NCBI RefSeq assembly: GCF_024464185.1
Contig: NZ_JANHAU010000001.1
Span: forward strand, 310,001 to 374,000
Source of the DNA: Haloarchaeobius salinus
GTDB lineage: Archaea > Halobacteriota > Halobacteria > Halobacteriales > Natrialbaceae
Direction: 5' to 3'
Length of the DNA: 64,000 bases
The position numbers were made by a program, and so were the translations under genes. The notes under the pieces were generated by a model. The model was not told where the DNA came from, made no database searches, and saw nothing but the letters and a program-made list of their open reading frames with translations. This document shows, one piece after another, positions 16,114-25,300 of this stretch. How positions within the stretch are numbered: position 1 is the stretch's first letter; every line of letters starts with the position of its first letter.

Positions 16114-16530
16114 CTACTGGGCGATTCTGTCTCGAAGCCAGTACTCGCCACCTGCGAGGAGGGCGTACGCAGCGAGGTAGAACGGTGCGAAGAAGAACAC
16201 GAAGTTGAACGCGGGTGAATCACCGGTCCCGCTCCCGAATGGCGGGAATGCGACGAGAACGTGCCAGAACACCAGAATGCACCCAAACAGCGAGATCGGT
16301 CCACGGAGGCCGTATCGTGCCCAGAGCAGGACGGGGACGCCAATAGTTCCGAGCGCTAGCAGCGAGTACCATCCTACGACCTCCCAAAGTGGGCCGTGAA
16401 TAGAAATTGAGGTAGACGAGTGAGCGCTGTAGCCGAGTATAACTCCAGTGTAGACGAGGCTGGCTCCGACACTGATGAGGAATCCGTCGGCCCTCTTTCT
16501 AGGGGACAGGGACCACCGCTGGCGGGTCAG
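16114..16530 (-). CDS. Hypothetical membrane protein without a standard start
   Basis: About 138 residues with four helices (LISVGASLVYTGVILGY, WYSLLALGTIGVPVLLW, LFGCILVFWHVLVAF, FFFAPFYLAAYALLAGG). The frame contains no methionine or GTG in the plausible start region; the first usable codon is a CTG at 16530, beside a TATATA stretch (about 16532-16537). The upstream sequence leads into a dispersed repeat. The gene may use a rare start or have lost its N-terminus. Confidence 0.5.
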   Translation of the reverse strand: MTRQRWSLSPRKRADGFLISVGASLVYTGVILGYSAHSSTSISIHGPLWEVVGWYSLLALGTIGVPVLLWARYGLRGPISLFGCILVFWHVLVAFPPFGSGTGDSPAFNFVFFFAPFYLAAYALLAGGEYWLRDRIAQ

Positions 16531-16658
16531 TATATATGAATCAACATTGGTAGATCTGATAAATTTACTCCTCGAGGTGTCGGTTGCTGGCCTGCACGCG
16601 TGTCCATCAGCGGGTGTTTGTACTCCGCTTGAATCTCCAGAATCGGTTTTAGTCGCGT

Positions 16659-16863
16659 GGTTTCGGTGGTTCAGACAGTCCTGTTCTATTCCATCTCGAC
16701 CCGATTTCGACGACGACGAAACACGCCGGAGAGTCGGTATTCGCCACGAATACAGATACCACCCCCGACGACCACCCGCTGTGCGGGCTGCCACACCGCG
16801 TTGAATTCATACTCGGCCCGACCACCTCTCACTGATCGAGACATACCGAGAGACGCGCTCGAG
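16659..16863. repeat. Dispersed ~205-bp repeat, copy 1
   Basis: This segment is related to 19683-19889 in the same orientation. Both start GGTTTCGGTGGT then CAGACAGTCC, share a 5-bp hairpin CCCGC TGT GCGGG (16775-16787 here), and end CTCACTG, TCGA and GACGCGCTCGA-like blocks. The middle is diverged. No gene is convincing in it. It may be a relic of an IS-linked sequence, since copy 2 abuts a TnpB 3' end. Confidence 0.65.
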
Positions 16864-17375
16864 GAACCTCTACCGATACAGGATCGGGGAGAGCATCCGG
16901 TAGTCGCTGTACGTGGCCCGGGTGGACACCGATTAGGACTGGTTTCGGGGGGAGTCGGCCATGCAGAGCGACACACCAGATCGACTCGACTCGGACCGCC
17001 CGAATTCGCGCACTTCGACGCTGAAAAGTCTCGAACGCTATCTCCGCCCTTCGATGGCGTACAATCCGATTATGGATCCACTGCCCGCGGCCGAACCCAG
17101 TACCAGCCCCGCTGGACGTCGGGGTCTCGACCAGTCCGCGCGAGTATTGGCCGGGTTTCGTGATGGATCTGCAACTGGGTTTCCACACTCGGTGAGACCC
17201 AATCTGACCGTACGAGCGCGCTCCTCGACATCGCTAGCGCGCGCTGTGCCGTTTCACTGGGAGTGGTGATCTACTTGGATTTCTTCGAGGGTGTCGAGTC
17301 CATGTGATTCCGAGTGCCGGTGGCACCGGGAACGTGGTTGAACGCTTATCACTGCGGGGCGTGTTGTCTCGGTAG
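16864..17375. other. Intergenic region with no recognised gene
   Basis: About 510 bp. Short open frames on both strands have poor codon use and no conserved motifs. The end (around 17340-17360, TTGAACGCTTATCACTG) is AT-richer and is the likely promoter of the next gene. Confidence 0.4.
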
Positions 17376-17768
17376 ATGTCGGTGATTCCAACGGAGTGGG
17401 GTGAGCCGGATTCTCGGCTAGGCCTCTACTACGAACTCCTCTGGATAGGGCTGGCGGTTGTCGTATTCGGCGCGCTCGCGTACTGGGAGCCGTTCTCGAT
17501 CACCGTCTCGATCACGCCACAACGACTTGCCGGCGCGACAATCCTCGGTGTGGTCCTCGGCATTGCTGTTACGTACGGCACGTTCGTGAGTGACCGGTTC
17601 CAAGGACTCTGGGCAGATTTCCGCATCCGGTTCGCCGGCCTCTTCGTACTCATCATGGGCGTCCAACTCGGACTTGCTGTCGCGCCCACGTGGACGGTGC
17701 TCACGATGCTAGCGACATTTCTCACACTCGTTCCACTTCGCATCGCCATCTACCTTCGGACACGGTAA
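17376..17768 (+). CDS. Hypothetical membrane protein, four helices
   Basis: A 130-residue protein. Four helices are visible (LLWIGLAVVVFGALAYW, GATILGVVLGIAVTYG, AGLFVLIMGVQLGLAV, LTMLATFLTLVPLRIAIY). No family was recognised. The ATG at 17376 follows a short AT-richer stretch. An isolated gene in the island. Confidence 0.65.
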   Translation: MSVIPTEWGEPDSRLGLYYELLWIGLAVVVFGALAYWEPFSITVSITPQRLAGATILGVVLGIAVTYGTFVSDRFQGLWADFRIRFAGLFVLIMGVQLGLAVAPTWTVLTMLATFLTLVPLRIAIYLRTR

Positions 17769-17910
17769 GTACTACAGCACACCGACCGCTGCTCGTACTA
17801 TCGACTATCGATACTGTTGATATAGCCCGAGGAATCGAAGACGCGTATCTCGACCGAGACTAGATTCGGAGCAGAATCCTCTGATCGGTCAGTACGAGAC
17901 TCGGAATGGG

Positions 17911-18414
17911 TCACTCCTGGGTAAAGGAACACCTTCTGACGTACCCGTCGTTGTCACAGGCTTCTCGAAGCAAGATGGAAAGGCGCTTCCCGTCGAGGAA
18001 ACCCGAGGTGGCATTGTAGTTTTCGTATTCGGCGTCCGCAACCACGCACTTAGCTCCTCTTTCTGCCGCGAACGCACCGACTGATTCCTCGATCTCTTCC
18101 TCTCCGTCCCTACGGACACGAACAGAGTAATCACCGGCAGTTTCCCCCCACGTGCACTCAGCGACGGCACCATTCAATGCCACGCCGGGGTCAAAGTATT
18201 CTGCTGCATCGACTTCGTGCGATGATTCGTGAACGACTTTTCCATCTCTCTCAACAATAAGCGTGAAGGTATGGCCGGATTCTGGATCGGCATTGTGGAC
18301 GCCGAACCAGCCGAGCTGGACCATCTGGCGGTTGGAACCGCGTATCGATGCGAGACAACCCGCGCTACCTACGGTCACTCCAACAGCGGCCGAGAGGAGG
18401 GCACGACGGCGCAT
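17911..18414 (-). CDS. Twin-arginine exported lipoprotein, unknown function
   Basis: A 167-residue protein from ATG 18414 (MRRRALLSAAVGVTVG, lipobox SAGCLAS), so it is sent out by the Tat route and lipid-anchored. The mature part has a beta-rich pattern with LGWFGVHNADPESGHTFTLI and VERDGKVVHESSHEV, plausibly an Ig-like fold seen in many haloarchaeal surface lipoproteins, and ends with two cysteines (REACDNDGYVRRC). Function unknown. Confidence 0.72.
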   Translation of the reverse strand: MRRRALLSAAVGVTVGSAGCLASIRGSNRQMVQLGWFGVHNADPESGHTFTLIVERDGKVVHESSHEVDAAEYFDPGVALNGAVAECTWGETAGDYSVRVRRDGEEEIEESVGAFAAERGAKCVVADAEYENYNATSGFLDGKRLSILLREACDNDGYVRRCSFTQE

Positions 18415-18653
18415 GACGACCACTGTTCATCGAGCGACCAAAGTCATTTTGTTCAAGTACCGTCTCTGAACGGCTCGTTCTGCGGCTAAGCAACCCGTCC
18501 GGCGCAGTTGGGCATACCGGTCGGCGAATACTCCTTCTGGATCGGGAACACTGTTTGTGTGACCGTTGCCAGTAATACCGAGTATCATTGTGCTGACTAC
18601 ACGGCCTACATCTCTCGTCGCAGTTTCCAGGTTCGGTACCCTGATCTGCAAGC

Positions 18654-19094
18654 TCAACAGGGGGCTATCTCGTCCCCGGAGAGACGTGTGGTCCCGTTCT
18701 CGGTCACTCGGTAGCGAGCTGTCGAGGACGAGTCCGCCTCTGAGGTATCCGTGGAGTACGAATACGGGTGCTGGACGGTCACGATGATCCGCTCGGCGCT
18801 TCGGTTCACCACGGTCGCGACTGTTGATGACGTGGTCGGATAGGTCCCCCAGGTTTCGAGGCAACTCGCGTTCCGGAGGTGCATGGAGAGGTAGGTCTCC
18901 TCGGCCTGAAGCGCGATTTCTCCGGCTTCGCTCTCGGATAGCTCCGACAGATCGGACACCGGTTGCGGTGTGGGCGGGAGTGGAGCTGTTGTCGTTGGTT
19001 CGGCAGTCGTCGCCTGTCCAGGGAGGTTCAGACACCCTGTGAGGAGCAGGGCACTCACCACGACCGCGAGGACCGGGGGCGTTCCAGGGCGCAT
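18654..19094 (-). CDS. Exported lipoprotein, unknown function
   Basis: A 146-residue protein with a Sec-type lipoprotein signal: MRPGTPPVLAVVVSALLLTG followed by the lipobox cysteine (LTGC). There is a threonine/proline-rich linker (TTAEPTTTAPLPPTPQP), then a small domain with two cysteines (ASCLETWG and DEIAPC at the end) that could form a disulfide. Lacks the twin arginine. Function unknown. Confidence 0.68.
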   Translation of the reverse strand: MRPGTPPVLAVVVSALLLTGCLNLPGQATTAEPTTTAPLPPTPQPVSDLSELSESEAGEIALQAEETYLSMHLRNASCLETWGTYPTTSSTVATVVNRSAERIIVTVQHPYSYSTDTSEADSSSTARYRVTENGTTRLSGDEIAPC

Positions 19095-19387
19095 GGTAAT
19101 ATGTCTCTGACAGGTGAAGAAGTGCTTTTCTTCGTTTCAGGGTGCTCGTCGACGCAGGCTCGTAGCGAACTCGTCGAGGAAGTCTGAAGGGGGTGGAACG
19201 GTGGCTACGTGGCATGGTGGATCGGCACCCTTCTCGTTGGTGCCCATCTCGGTAGGCGAGCCGGGTCGGATAGCAGCGGGTGAAGGCACCCACTTTTCGA
19301 CGCTGCCGGCGGGAAGGAATCGTCGAAGCCGTTCACTCTATGACGCGGAACCAGAATCTACACGGCGCTCTCGCTCCACGCGTCGGT

Positions 19388-19666
19388 ATGGCAAAGACCG
19401 TCGACGACCTCAGGAACGAGATCAGGGTATCCACGGGGCGATTCGAGCGGGAGCTCTCGGCGACGTTCACGAAAGAGGACCTCGCCGCCATCTGTGAAGC
19501 CGTCGACTACGAGATCGATACCGGTTCGCTGCCCCCGAAACACCAGATGCGAGCCGGCATCCTCGAGGTGATCGGTGACGGTGGCAACGATGAGACGGAC
19601 GGCATCGACCGACCGTTCCGGAAGGGCGAACTCGAAGCAATCTCCACCGCCCTCGAGTTTTCATAA
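19388..19666 (+). CDS. Conserved small acidic protein, unknown function
   Basis: A 92-residue soluble protein from ATG 19388. Largely helical: KTVDDLRNEIRVSTGRFERE, FTKEDLAAICEAVDYEIDTG, KHQMRAGILEVIGD, FRKGELEAISTALEF. The two KEDL/KGEL-AI repeats suggest a small duplicated helical hairpin. No function can be assigned. It lies just before repeat copy 2. Confidence 0.65.
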   Translation: MAKTVDDLRNEIRVSTGRFERELSATFTKEDLAAICEAVDYEIDTGSLPPKHQMRAGILEVIGDGGNDETDGIDRPFRKGELEAISTALEFS

Positions 19667-19682
19667 TCGGGTTCAGTCGGGG

Positions 19683-19889
19683 GGTTTCGGTGGTCCAGAC
19701 AGTCCCACTCCGGCTCACCACAGAACCGCCTCGAACACGTGAGAAACACACCGAAGGGCACGCCGCCGCCACGAAGACGGACACCACCCCCTGGTGAACA
19801 CCCGCTGTGCGGGCTGTCACGCCCCGTCGAGTTCATGACCGTCACGGCCGCCACTCACTGGTCGAAGCACGTCGAGAGGCGCGCTCGAT
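19683..19889. repeat. Dispersed ~205-bp repeat, copy 2
   Basis: Direct-orientation relative of 16659-16863, with the same hairpin CCCGC TGT GCGGG at 19801-19813. It ends about 40 bp from the right end of the TnpB-type element, so the two may once have belonged together. Confidence 0.65.
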
Positions 19890-19928
19890 GGATCTCCTCC
19901 GGTTCAGAACCGGGCAAACCGTCCGGTG

Positions 19929-19986
19929 TTGACATCCTCCCTGCCCTGAAGTCGAGGACCCCCGACCGCCGTTGGGATATCGTGGT
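19929..19986 (-). ncRNA. 3' end of an IS200/IS605-type element (omega-RNA-like)
   Basis: Downstream of the tnpB stop, the minus strand reads CCTCGACTTCAGGGCAGGGA then GGATGTCAA. This block is the characteristic haloarchaeal right end of IS1341/IS605-type elements. In active elements this region is the 3' scaffold of the guide RNA bound by TnpB, with the guide just beyond. Here the protein gene is broken, so the RNA is probably a relic. Confidence 0.6.
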
Positions 19987-20470
19987 TTACGACGTGGCCT
20001 GTTCTCGAGGTGCGAATGCACCGGTTTCCTTCTCAAACAAGAACGTCGATGGCTGTGCCAACCAGCCGTTCTCCTGTCTCCCCATCAGAGGCGAGACTCG
20101 GAGGTACTCCCTGTCGGATATTCTCAGCACCGTTCACGTCTGCAGTCGCTACCCTCCCGCAGTCATCGCAGACGTACAGTCCACGTTCGACACGGTTCGA
20201 GTCGCGCTCTCTTCCACAACACGAACACGACTTCGACGTATCCCGTTCGGACACCTGCGCGACCGTGATACCGTCCATTTCGGCCGTGTCGGTGAGCAGG
20301 TCGGTGAAGCGGTCGAACACCCACGAGGCAGATCACGGTTCCCGTGCGTTCCCCGGTTCTTCGACTCGCCGTTCTCCTCGCCCTCGCGGATACCGGAGAG
20401 GTCGCCCACCACAATCGTTCCAGCTCCCTCTTCTACACACCGCTGAACCCGCTCGTCAGCTCGAAGCGCT
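19987..20470 (-). pseudogene. tnpB: TnpB (IS605 OrfB) C-terminal third, twice frameshifted
   Basis: The minus strand encodes pieces of the TnpB C-terminal region: CVEEGAGTIVVGDLSGIRE, then in another frame FDRFTDLL and VSERDTSKSCSCCGRERDSN with GLYVCDDCGRVATADVNGAEN (zinc ribbon and final acidic residue), then in a third frame NGWLAQPSTFLFEKETG and a stop at 19987. Shifts lie near 20322 and 20075. The N-terminal two-thirds is missing. TnpB is an RNA-guided nuclease of IS200/IS605 elements; this copy is dead. Confidence 0.85.
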
Positions 20471-21982
20471 GAAGTCATGGACCAACCGTTCGCCGGTGGC
20501 CGCGGTGAGGGTCCGGGCCTCGACGAAGATCGACCCGAGGATGCCCGTGAACCGGTCGTCGTCCGGGTCGCGCAGCCTGTCCATCGCGTCCGCCGAGGCG
20601 ACCGGCCAGCGGTGGGTGCCGGCGGCGACGACCACGTCGGTCCCGTCGTCGTGCTCGCGCTCGACGCGGGCCACGTGGACGCCCACGCCCCACGGGCCGT
20701 CCTCGCCGCTGACCACCCCCAGGAAACTCCTCAGGTCGGCCTCCCGGTCGAGGACGGTCGTGCCGTCGGGCGAGTCTGCGTCGAACGCTGTCCCGTCCGG
20801 GACGTCCGAGACCGGGATCGGGCCAGCGAGCCACTCGATCTCCGAAGCGGTGGGTGCGTCGGACCACATGGTGGGTGCGTCGGACCACATCACGCTCCCG
20901 TGTTCGCCGGTGAGCAGTTCCGCGACGCCCATGGTGGCCACCGGGTTGGCGGACTGGCCCCCCACCTCGGCCACCGGCGTCGACAACACCCCGACCCCGT
21001 ACGTCGCACCGTTCGAGGGAGCCGGATTGCTCACCTCGAGGAGCTCCTCTGGAGTGAACGGGTTGTTCCCGGTCGCCCTGAACACGCTACCGGGGCCCGC
21101 CACCAGGAATGGGTTGTTGCCCGTGAACGAGTCCCCCTCCTCGATCCGCTCCCCCGGCAGCTCCTCGGCGGGGATGCCGAAGACCTCCTCCGGCGTGTTG
21201 TCGCCCAGCGCGAGCACCACCGGGCTGTCCGGGGAGAGTTCCTCCGCGATACGGTCCTCGGTGGGGGGAAGCCACCGCCCCGCGTTCCCGGTAGCCCAGT
21301 CACCGTCCATGCTCCACGTGCCCCCCGGGAAGAAGTCACCTGCGTCGACGACGAACCCGCTGGGAAGGACCATCTCCTGCGTCAACTCCGGAGCGGATTC
21401 GGGAGGATACATCAGGAGCAGGATATCGTCGAACGGTGTCGCCAGTTCGCCCTCGTCGTCCCCGCGCACCCCTGCTGGGACGACCATGCTGACCCCGTCG
21501 CTGCTGACCGTCGGCTCGCCCTCGACGAACGTGAGCGTCAGCTCGTCGATACCGAGGCGACTGGCGGTGGTGACGCCGGCGCTGTCGCTGATTCGACCGC
21601 CGTTCACGTGCTCGATGAACCGACCTAGCGGTGTCCCCAGCGGACCGGTCCCGTCGAGAACCCCGTCCTCCCAGGCGGCGGCCCGACCGTACGCCGCCGT
21701 GTGGCTGGTGATGGTGGCTTCGACCGTATCAGCGGTCCCCTCGATATCGACCTCCTCGAGTTCGCGGGTCGTGGTCTCGGAGTCGCGGGCAGTCTCCGCC
21801 AGCACCAACTCCTCGCGGGCCTCCTCCGTCAGCCCGACTGTCCCGGCCTCGAACTCGCGGGACACCACCTCCGTGCAGCCGGCTGCGGCGCCGGCGGTCA
21901 CCCCGGCCAGCGCCGCGAGCAGCTGCCGTCTGTTGATCGTTCCCCAGTGACCTTCCGAAGGGCGTCCTCTGTCGTACGACAT
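20456..21982 (-). CDS. Twin-arginine lipoprotein (DUF6517-like), C-terminus altered
   Basis: A 508-residue secreted lipoprotein: TAT signal INRRQLLAALAGVTAGAAAG and lipobox AGCTEV. The N-terminal mature part (SREFEAGTVGLTEEARE ... EATITSHTAAYGR) resembles the haloarchaeal DUF6517 group. The middle has asparagine/proline-rich stretches with two copies of TGNNPF. A 21-bp tandem duplication makes WSDAPTMWSDAPT. The last codons overlap the TnpB relic, so the natural end was probably replaced when the element arrived or decayed. Start at ATG 21982. Confidence 0.7.
   Translation of the reverse strand: MSYDRGRPSEGHWGTINRRQLLAALAGVTAGAAAGCTEVVSREFEAGTVGLTEEAREELVLAETARDSETTTRELEEVDIEGTADTVEATITSHTAAYGRAAAWEDGVLDGTGPLGTPLGRFIEHVNGGRISDSAGVTTASRLGIDELTLTFVEGEPTVSSDGVSMVVPAGVRGDDEGELATPFDDILLLMYPPESAPELTQEMVLPSGFVVDAGDFFPGGTWSMDGDWATGNAGRWLPPTEDRIAEELSPDSPVVLALGDNTPEEVFGIPAEELPGERIEEGDSFTGNNPFLVAGPGSVFRATGNNPFTPEELLEVSNPAPSNGATYGVGVLSTPVAEVGGQSANPVATMGVAELLTGEHGSVMWSDAPTMWSDAPTASEIEWLAGPIPVSDVPDGTAFDADSPDGTTVLDREADLRSFLGVVSGEDGPWGVGVHVARVEREHDDGTDVVVAAGTHRWPVASADAMDRLRDPDDDRFTGILGSIFVEARTLTAATGERLVHDFSASS
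20849..20890. repeat. 21-bp tandem duplication inside the lipoprotein gene
   Basis: GGTGGGTGCGTCGGACCACAT is repeated exactly (20849-20869 and 20870-20890). It keeps the frame and adds seven residues (MWSDAPT). The exact identity indicates a recent slip. Confidence 0.85.
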
Positions 21983-22196
21983 GACCTCTTGGAGGGATGT
22001 TCCCCGTAAAAACCGGAGCGCTAGATACTGAGCGTCGACCCGCCGGCGGTCCGTTCGGGATCGGGGGACCGTCGTGGGGACCATCGACTCCCCTGACGGC
22101 CCATCGAGGCAGCGAGGTCGATGCCTCCCCCTGGTGGCCACCCTTCCGGTCCACTCCTGGTCGAAGAGCCGGTTCGACGAACGGACCTCCCTCCAT

Positions 22197-22376
22197 GTTG
22201 CTGATTCCTTCGCCGACGACGAACTGCCGGCTGCGGATGTCTACGTCCTCGTCCACATCCTCAACGATCGGGGACTCGACGACAAGCGGGCGGTTCTCGC
22301 GAAGGTGTCGGAGGCCGTCGATCCCGGCTGAGCCGTCGTCGTCTTCGGGACCATGATCGACGAGGACCGACGGTAT
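22197..22376 (+). pseudogene. O-methyltransferase fragment with a stop codon
   Basis: The plus strand reads DDELPAADVYVLVHILNDRG, LDDKRAVLAKVSEAVDPG, a stop, then AVVVFGTMIDEDRR. This matches the part of family-2 O-methyltransferases after motif II (PxADVYxLxHILHDW ... PGGAVVV). The SAM motif and the rest are absent. A short relic between the lipoprotein and the kinase. Confidence 0.55.
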
Positions 22377-22388
22377 CGCCGACAGGGG

Positions 22389-25300
22389 CTACTCGTCGGT
22401 GACGTCTCGCATGGCCCCGACCAGTTTCTCGACGGTCCCATCGTCGACGACGGGAGTGAGCTTCGTCTCCCACTGTCTGGACTCGCCATCGACGGGGATG
22501 TCTTCGAGGTACTGGATCGTCTCCCGGCGCCGGACGCACTCACGGTACCGTTCCTCGATGGCCGCGCCGGTCTCGTCGCCGACGATCTCTCTGGGACGTT
22601 TACCGACGATCTCCTCGTTCGAGAGGCCGGTCACCGTCTCGTAGACCTGGTTGACGCGCTCGACGACGAAGTCATCGCCAGCGCGTACGTCGATGAGGAA
22701 CAGCGCGTCCTGGGTGTTCTCGAAGACGGTCTCGGCGAGTTCCAGCCGTTGCGCACGGTCGGAGAGGACTTTGGCGACGGCCATCACGCCGGTGACCGTG
22801 CCGTCGGCGTCCAGCAGCGGGGCCGTCGAGAGCCGGAGGCGAACCCGGTCGCCGTCGCTGGTCGTCCGTTCGACGTCGAACGCGTCGAGTTGCTCGCCCG
22901 CCAGCACCCGCTGGAGCCGAGCGACGACCTCAGATTGTCGGGAGCCGCGGTGGAGTCCGACCTCCACGAGTGACTCGCCGACCACGTCCTCGGCGGGGTA
23001 GCCGAACACCGCCTCCGCCGCCTCGTTCCACAACTGGACGACCCCCGCTGCATCCACGGTGAGGATCGGCTCGGGGGAGGCCTCGACGACTGCCTCCAGA
23101 CGGCTGGTCGTCTCCTGTAGCTCCCGTTCACGCTCGATGCGGTCGGTGACGTCCTGCTGGAAGCCGACCCAGTTGACGATCTCGCCGTGCTCGTCCTCGA
23201 CGGGGGCGACCGTCACCTGGTTCCAGAACATCGTGCCGTCGGCCCGGTAGTTCCGCAGCACCTCCGAGACCGGCTCGCCACCGTCGATCGCCGACCGTAT
23301 CCGCTCGACCGCGTCGGGGTTGGTCTCCTCGCCCTGCATGAACCGGCAGTTCCGGCCCAGGATCGCCGACTCGTCGTAGCCGGTGAGCTCACAGAACTGC
23401 TCGTTGACGTACACCATCGGGTTGTCCTCCTGTCCCGGGTCCGAGATGGCGACCCCGATCGGGGCGTCGTCGATCGCCCGCGTTCGAGTCCGGAGGGAAC
23501 GCTCGCGCTCCTTGCGCTCGGTGATGTCGGTGACGATGCCGAGGAACCGCCGGTGGCCGGCGTCGTCGCCCTCGAACAGTTCGCCGCGGGCGTCCACCCA
23601 GAGCTGCTCGCCGTCGTCGCGCAGGACCCGGTACTCCGTCTGGAACTGCTCGCCGGTCTCGATCGCCCGTTCGATGGCCGCCTCCACCGCCGGGAGGTCC
23701 TCGGGGTGGACCCGGTCGGCGAACGCCTCGAACGTCCCCTCGAACGTGCCGGGGGTGACCCCGAACAGGCGCTCCATCGATTCGGTCCAGGTCACCTCGT
23801 CGGTCTCCAGGTCCCACTCCCAGATGCCCGTGTCAGTCCCTTCGAGCGCGAGGGTGAGTCGCTGGTTCATCCGTTCACGCTCGCGTTCGCGCTCGATGCG
23901 GTCGGTGACGTCCCGGCCGACGATCAGATGCTGGCCGGGCAGGACGTCCGCCGTCGCGGAGTACTCGGCGACGAGTTCGGGCCCGTCCGGGCGGTGGACC
24001 GGGAGCCGACCTTCCTGCTGACCCTCGGCCTGCAGGGCCGTCCAGAGGGCGTCGACGTCGGATGTCTGGGCCACGAACTCGTCGATGGACCGACCGAGGA
24101 GCGCCGATTTCGAGAGGTCGAGCAGGTCGGCGGCGTGGTCGTTGGCGTCGATCACCCGGCGGTCGTCGTCGAGGATGAGCATCGCGTCGAACGACTCCTC
24201 GAAGACGGCCTCGAAGCGGTCGAGGCCCCGCTGGAGGGCGGCGACCTCGCCGGTGGCCCGGCTCGTCTCGCTCGTGACGCGGGGGACCGAGATGGTGACG
24301 GTGGTACCCTCGTCGGTGACGGTGGCGCTGATGGTGCCGTCGTGGGTGGTGACGACCCAGTACGCCATCCACAGGCCCAGACCGCTGCCGTGGACAAGCG
24401 GCGTCTCGACGCCCTCCGAGAGGACGGCCTGCTCCTGTTCGGGGAGGCCGGGGCCGTCGTCGCTCACCTGCAGGGTCACGCCGCCGTCGGTTGCCTCGGC
24501 GTGGATGGCGACGCGGGCGTCGGGACCGCTGTGGTCGGCGGCGTTCTCGACGAGTTCGGTGACGGCGAGTTCGAAACTCGGTTTCAGGTCCGCCGAGAGC
24601 CCCTCGGGGACGTCCGTGGTGATGGTGGCGTCGGGGTAATCGAGGCCGACCGCGGTCCGGATGCGGTCGAGGATCGGTTCGAGGGCGACGAGTTCGCGGT
24701 CGTAGTCGGTGAAGACGACGGTCTCGAGCTTGCGGGCCTTGTCGCTGAGGTCGATGATGCGGTCGATGCTGTCGAACAGGTCGGTCGAGGGGTAGCTATC
24801 GTCGTCGAGCTGGTCGGCGAGCTCGCCGATGCGGCCACGGACGACGGTCATCTCGTTGCGGAGGTTGTGTCGCAGCACCCGGCTGAGGATGGTGATGGAG
24901 TTCGAGCGCCGGGTGGTCTCGACCTCGTGGCGCTGGCGTTGGAGCTCGTGTTCCAGCAGCCGGGCGACCAGCTCGGCGAACAGGGTCTCCTCGTCGGTGA
25001 AGGGAGCGTCGCGCGGTGACTCGGAGACGAAACAGACCGTACCGTACGGCTCGCCATCGACCTGGATGGGGGTGCCGTGATAGCAGTGCAGACCGTGCTC
25101 CTCGAAAGCGGGGCCGGCGGTCCACCCCTGGGAGGGCACGTCGTGCAGGGCGACGGAGTCCCCACCGTCGAGGACGTGCCGGCAGTAGGTGGTGTTGTAG
25201 TCCAGCACCAGCCCGGTCGGGAACTCGCCGTCGGACGGGTCGGTGCTGGCGATGGCCTCCCAGTACTCCGCCTCGGGATGGATGCGCGTGAGGTGGGCGT

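Noticed and set aside
18427-18588. 53-residue minus-strand frame before the TAT lipoprotein gene
   Set aside because: It occupies the promoter region of the downstream gene, has no clear start signal and no similarity pattern.
20010-21950. Serine/proline-rich plus-strand frame of about 640 residues
   Set aside because: Lies opposite the TAT lipoprotein and the TnpB relic; no domain, and the serine richness comes from reading acidic codons backwards.
23187-25019. Long plus-strand frame opposite the histidine kinase
   Set aside because: Antisense shadow; the kinase motifs on the other strand are unambiguous.
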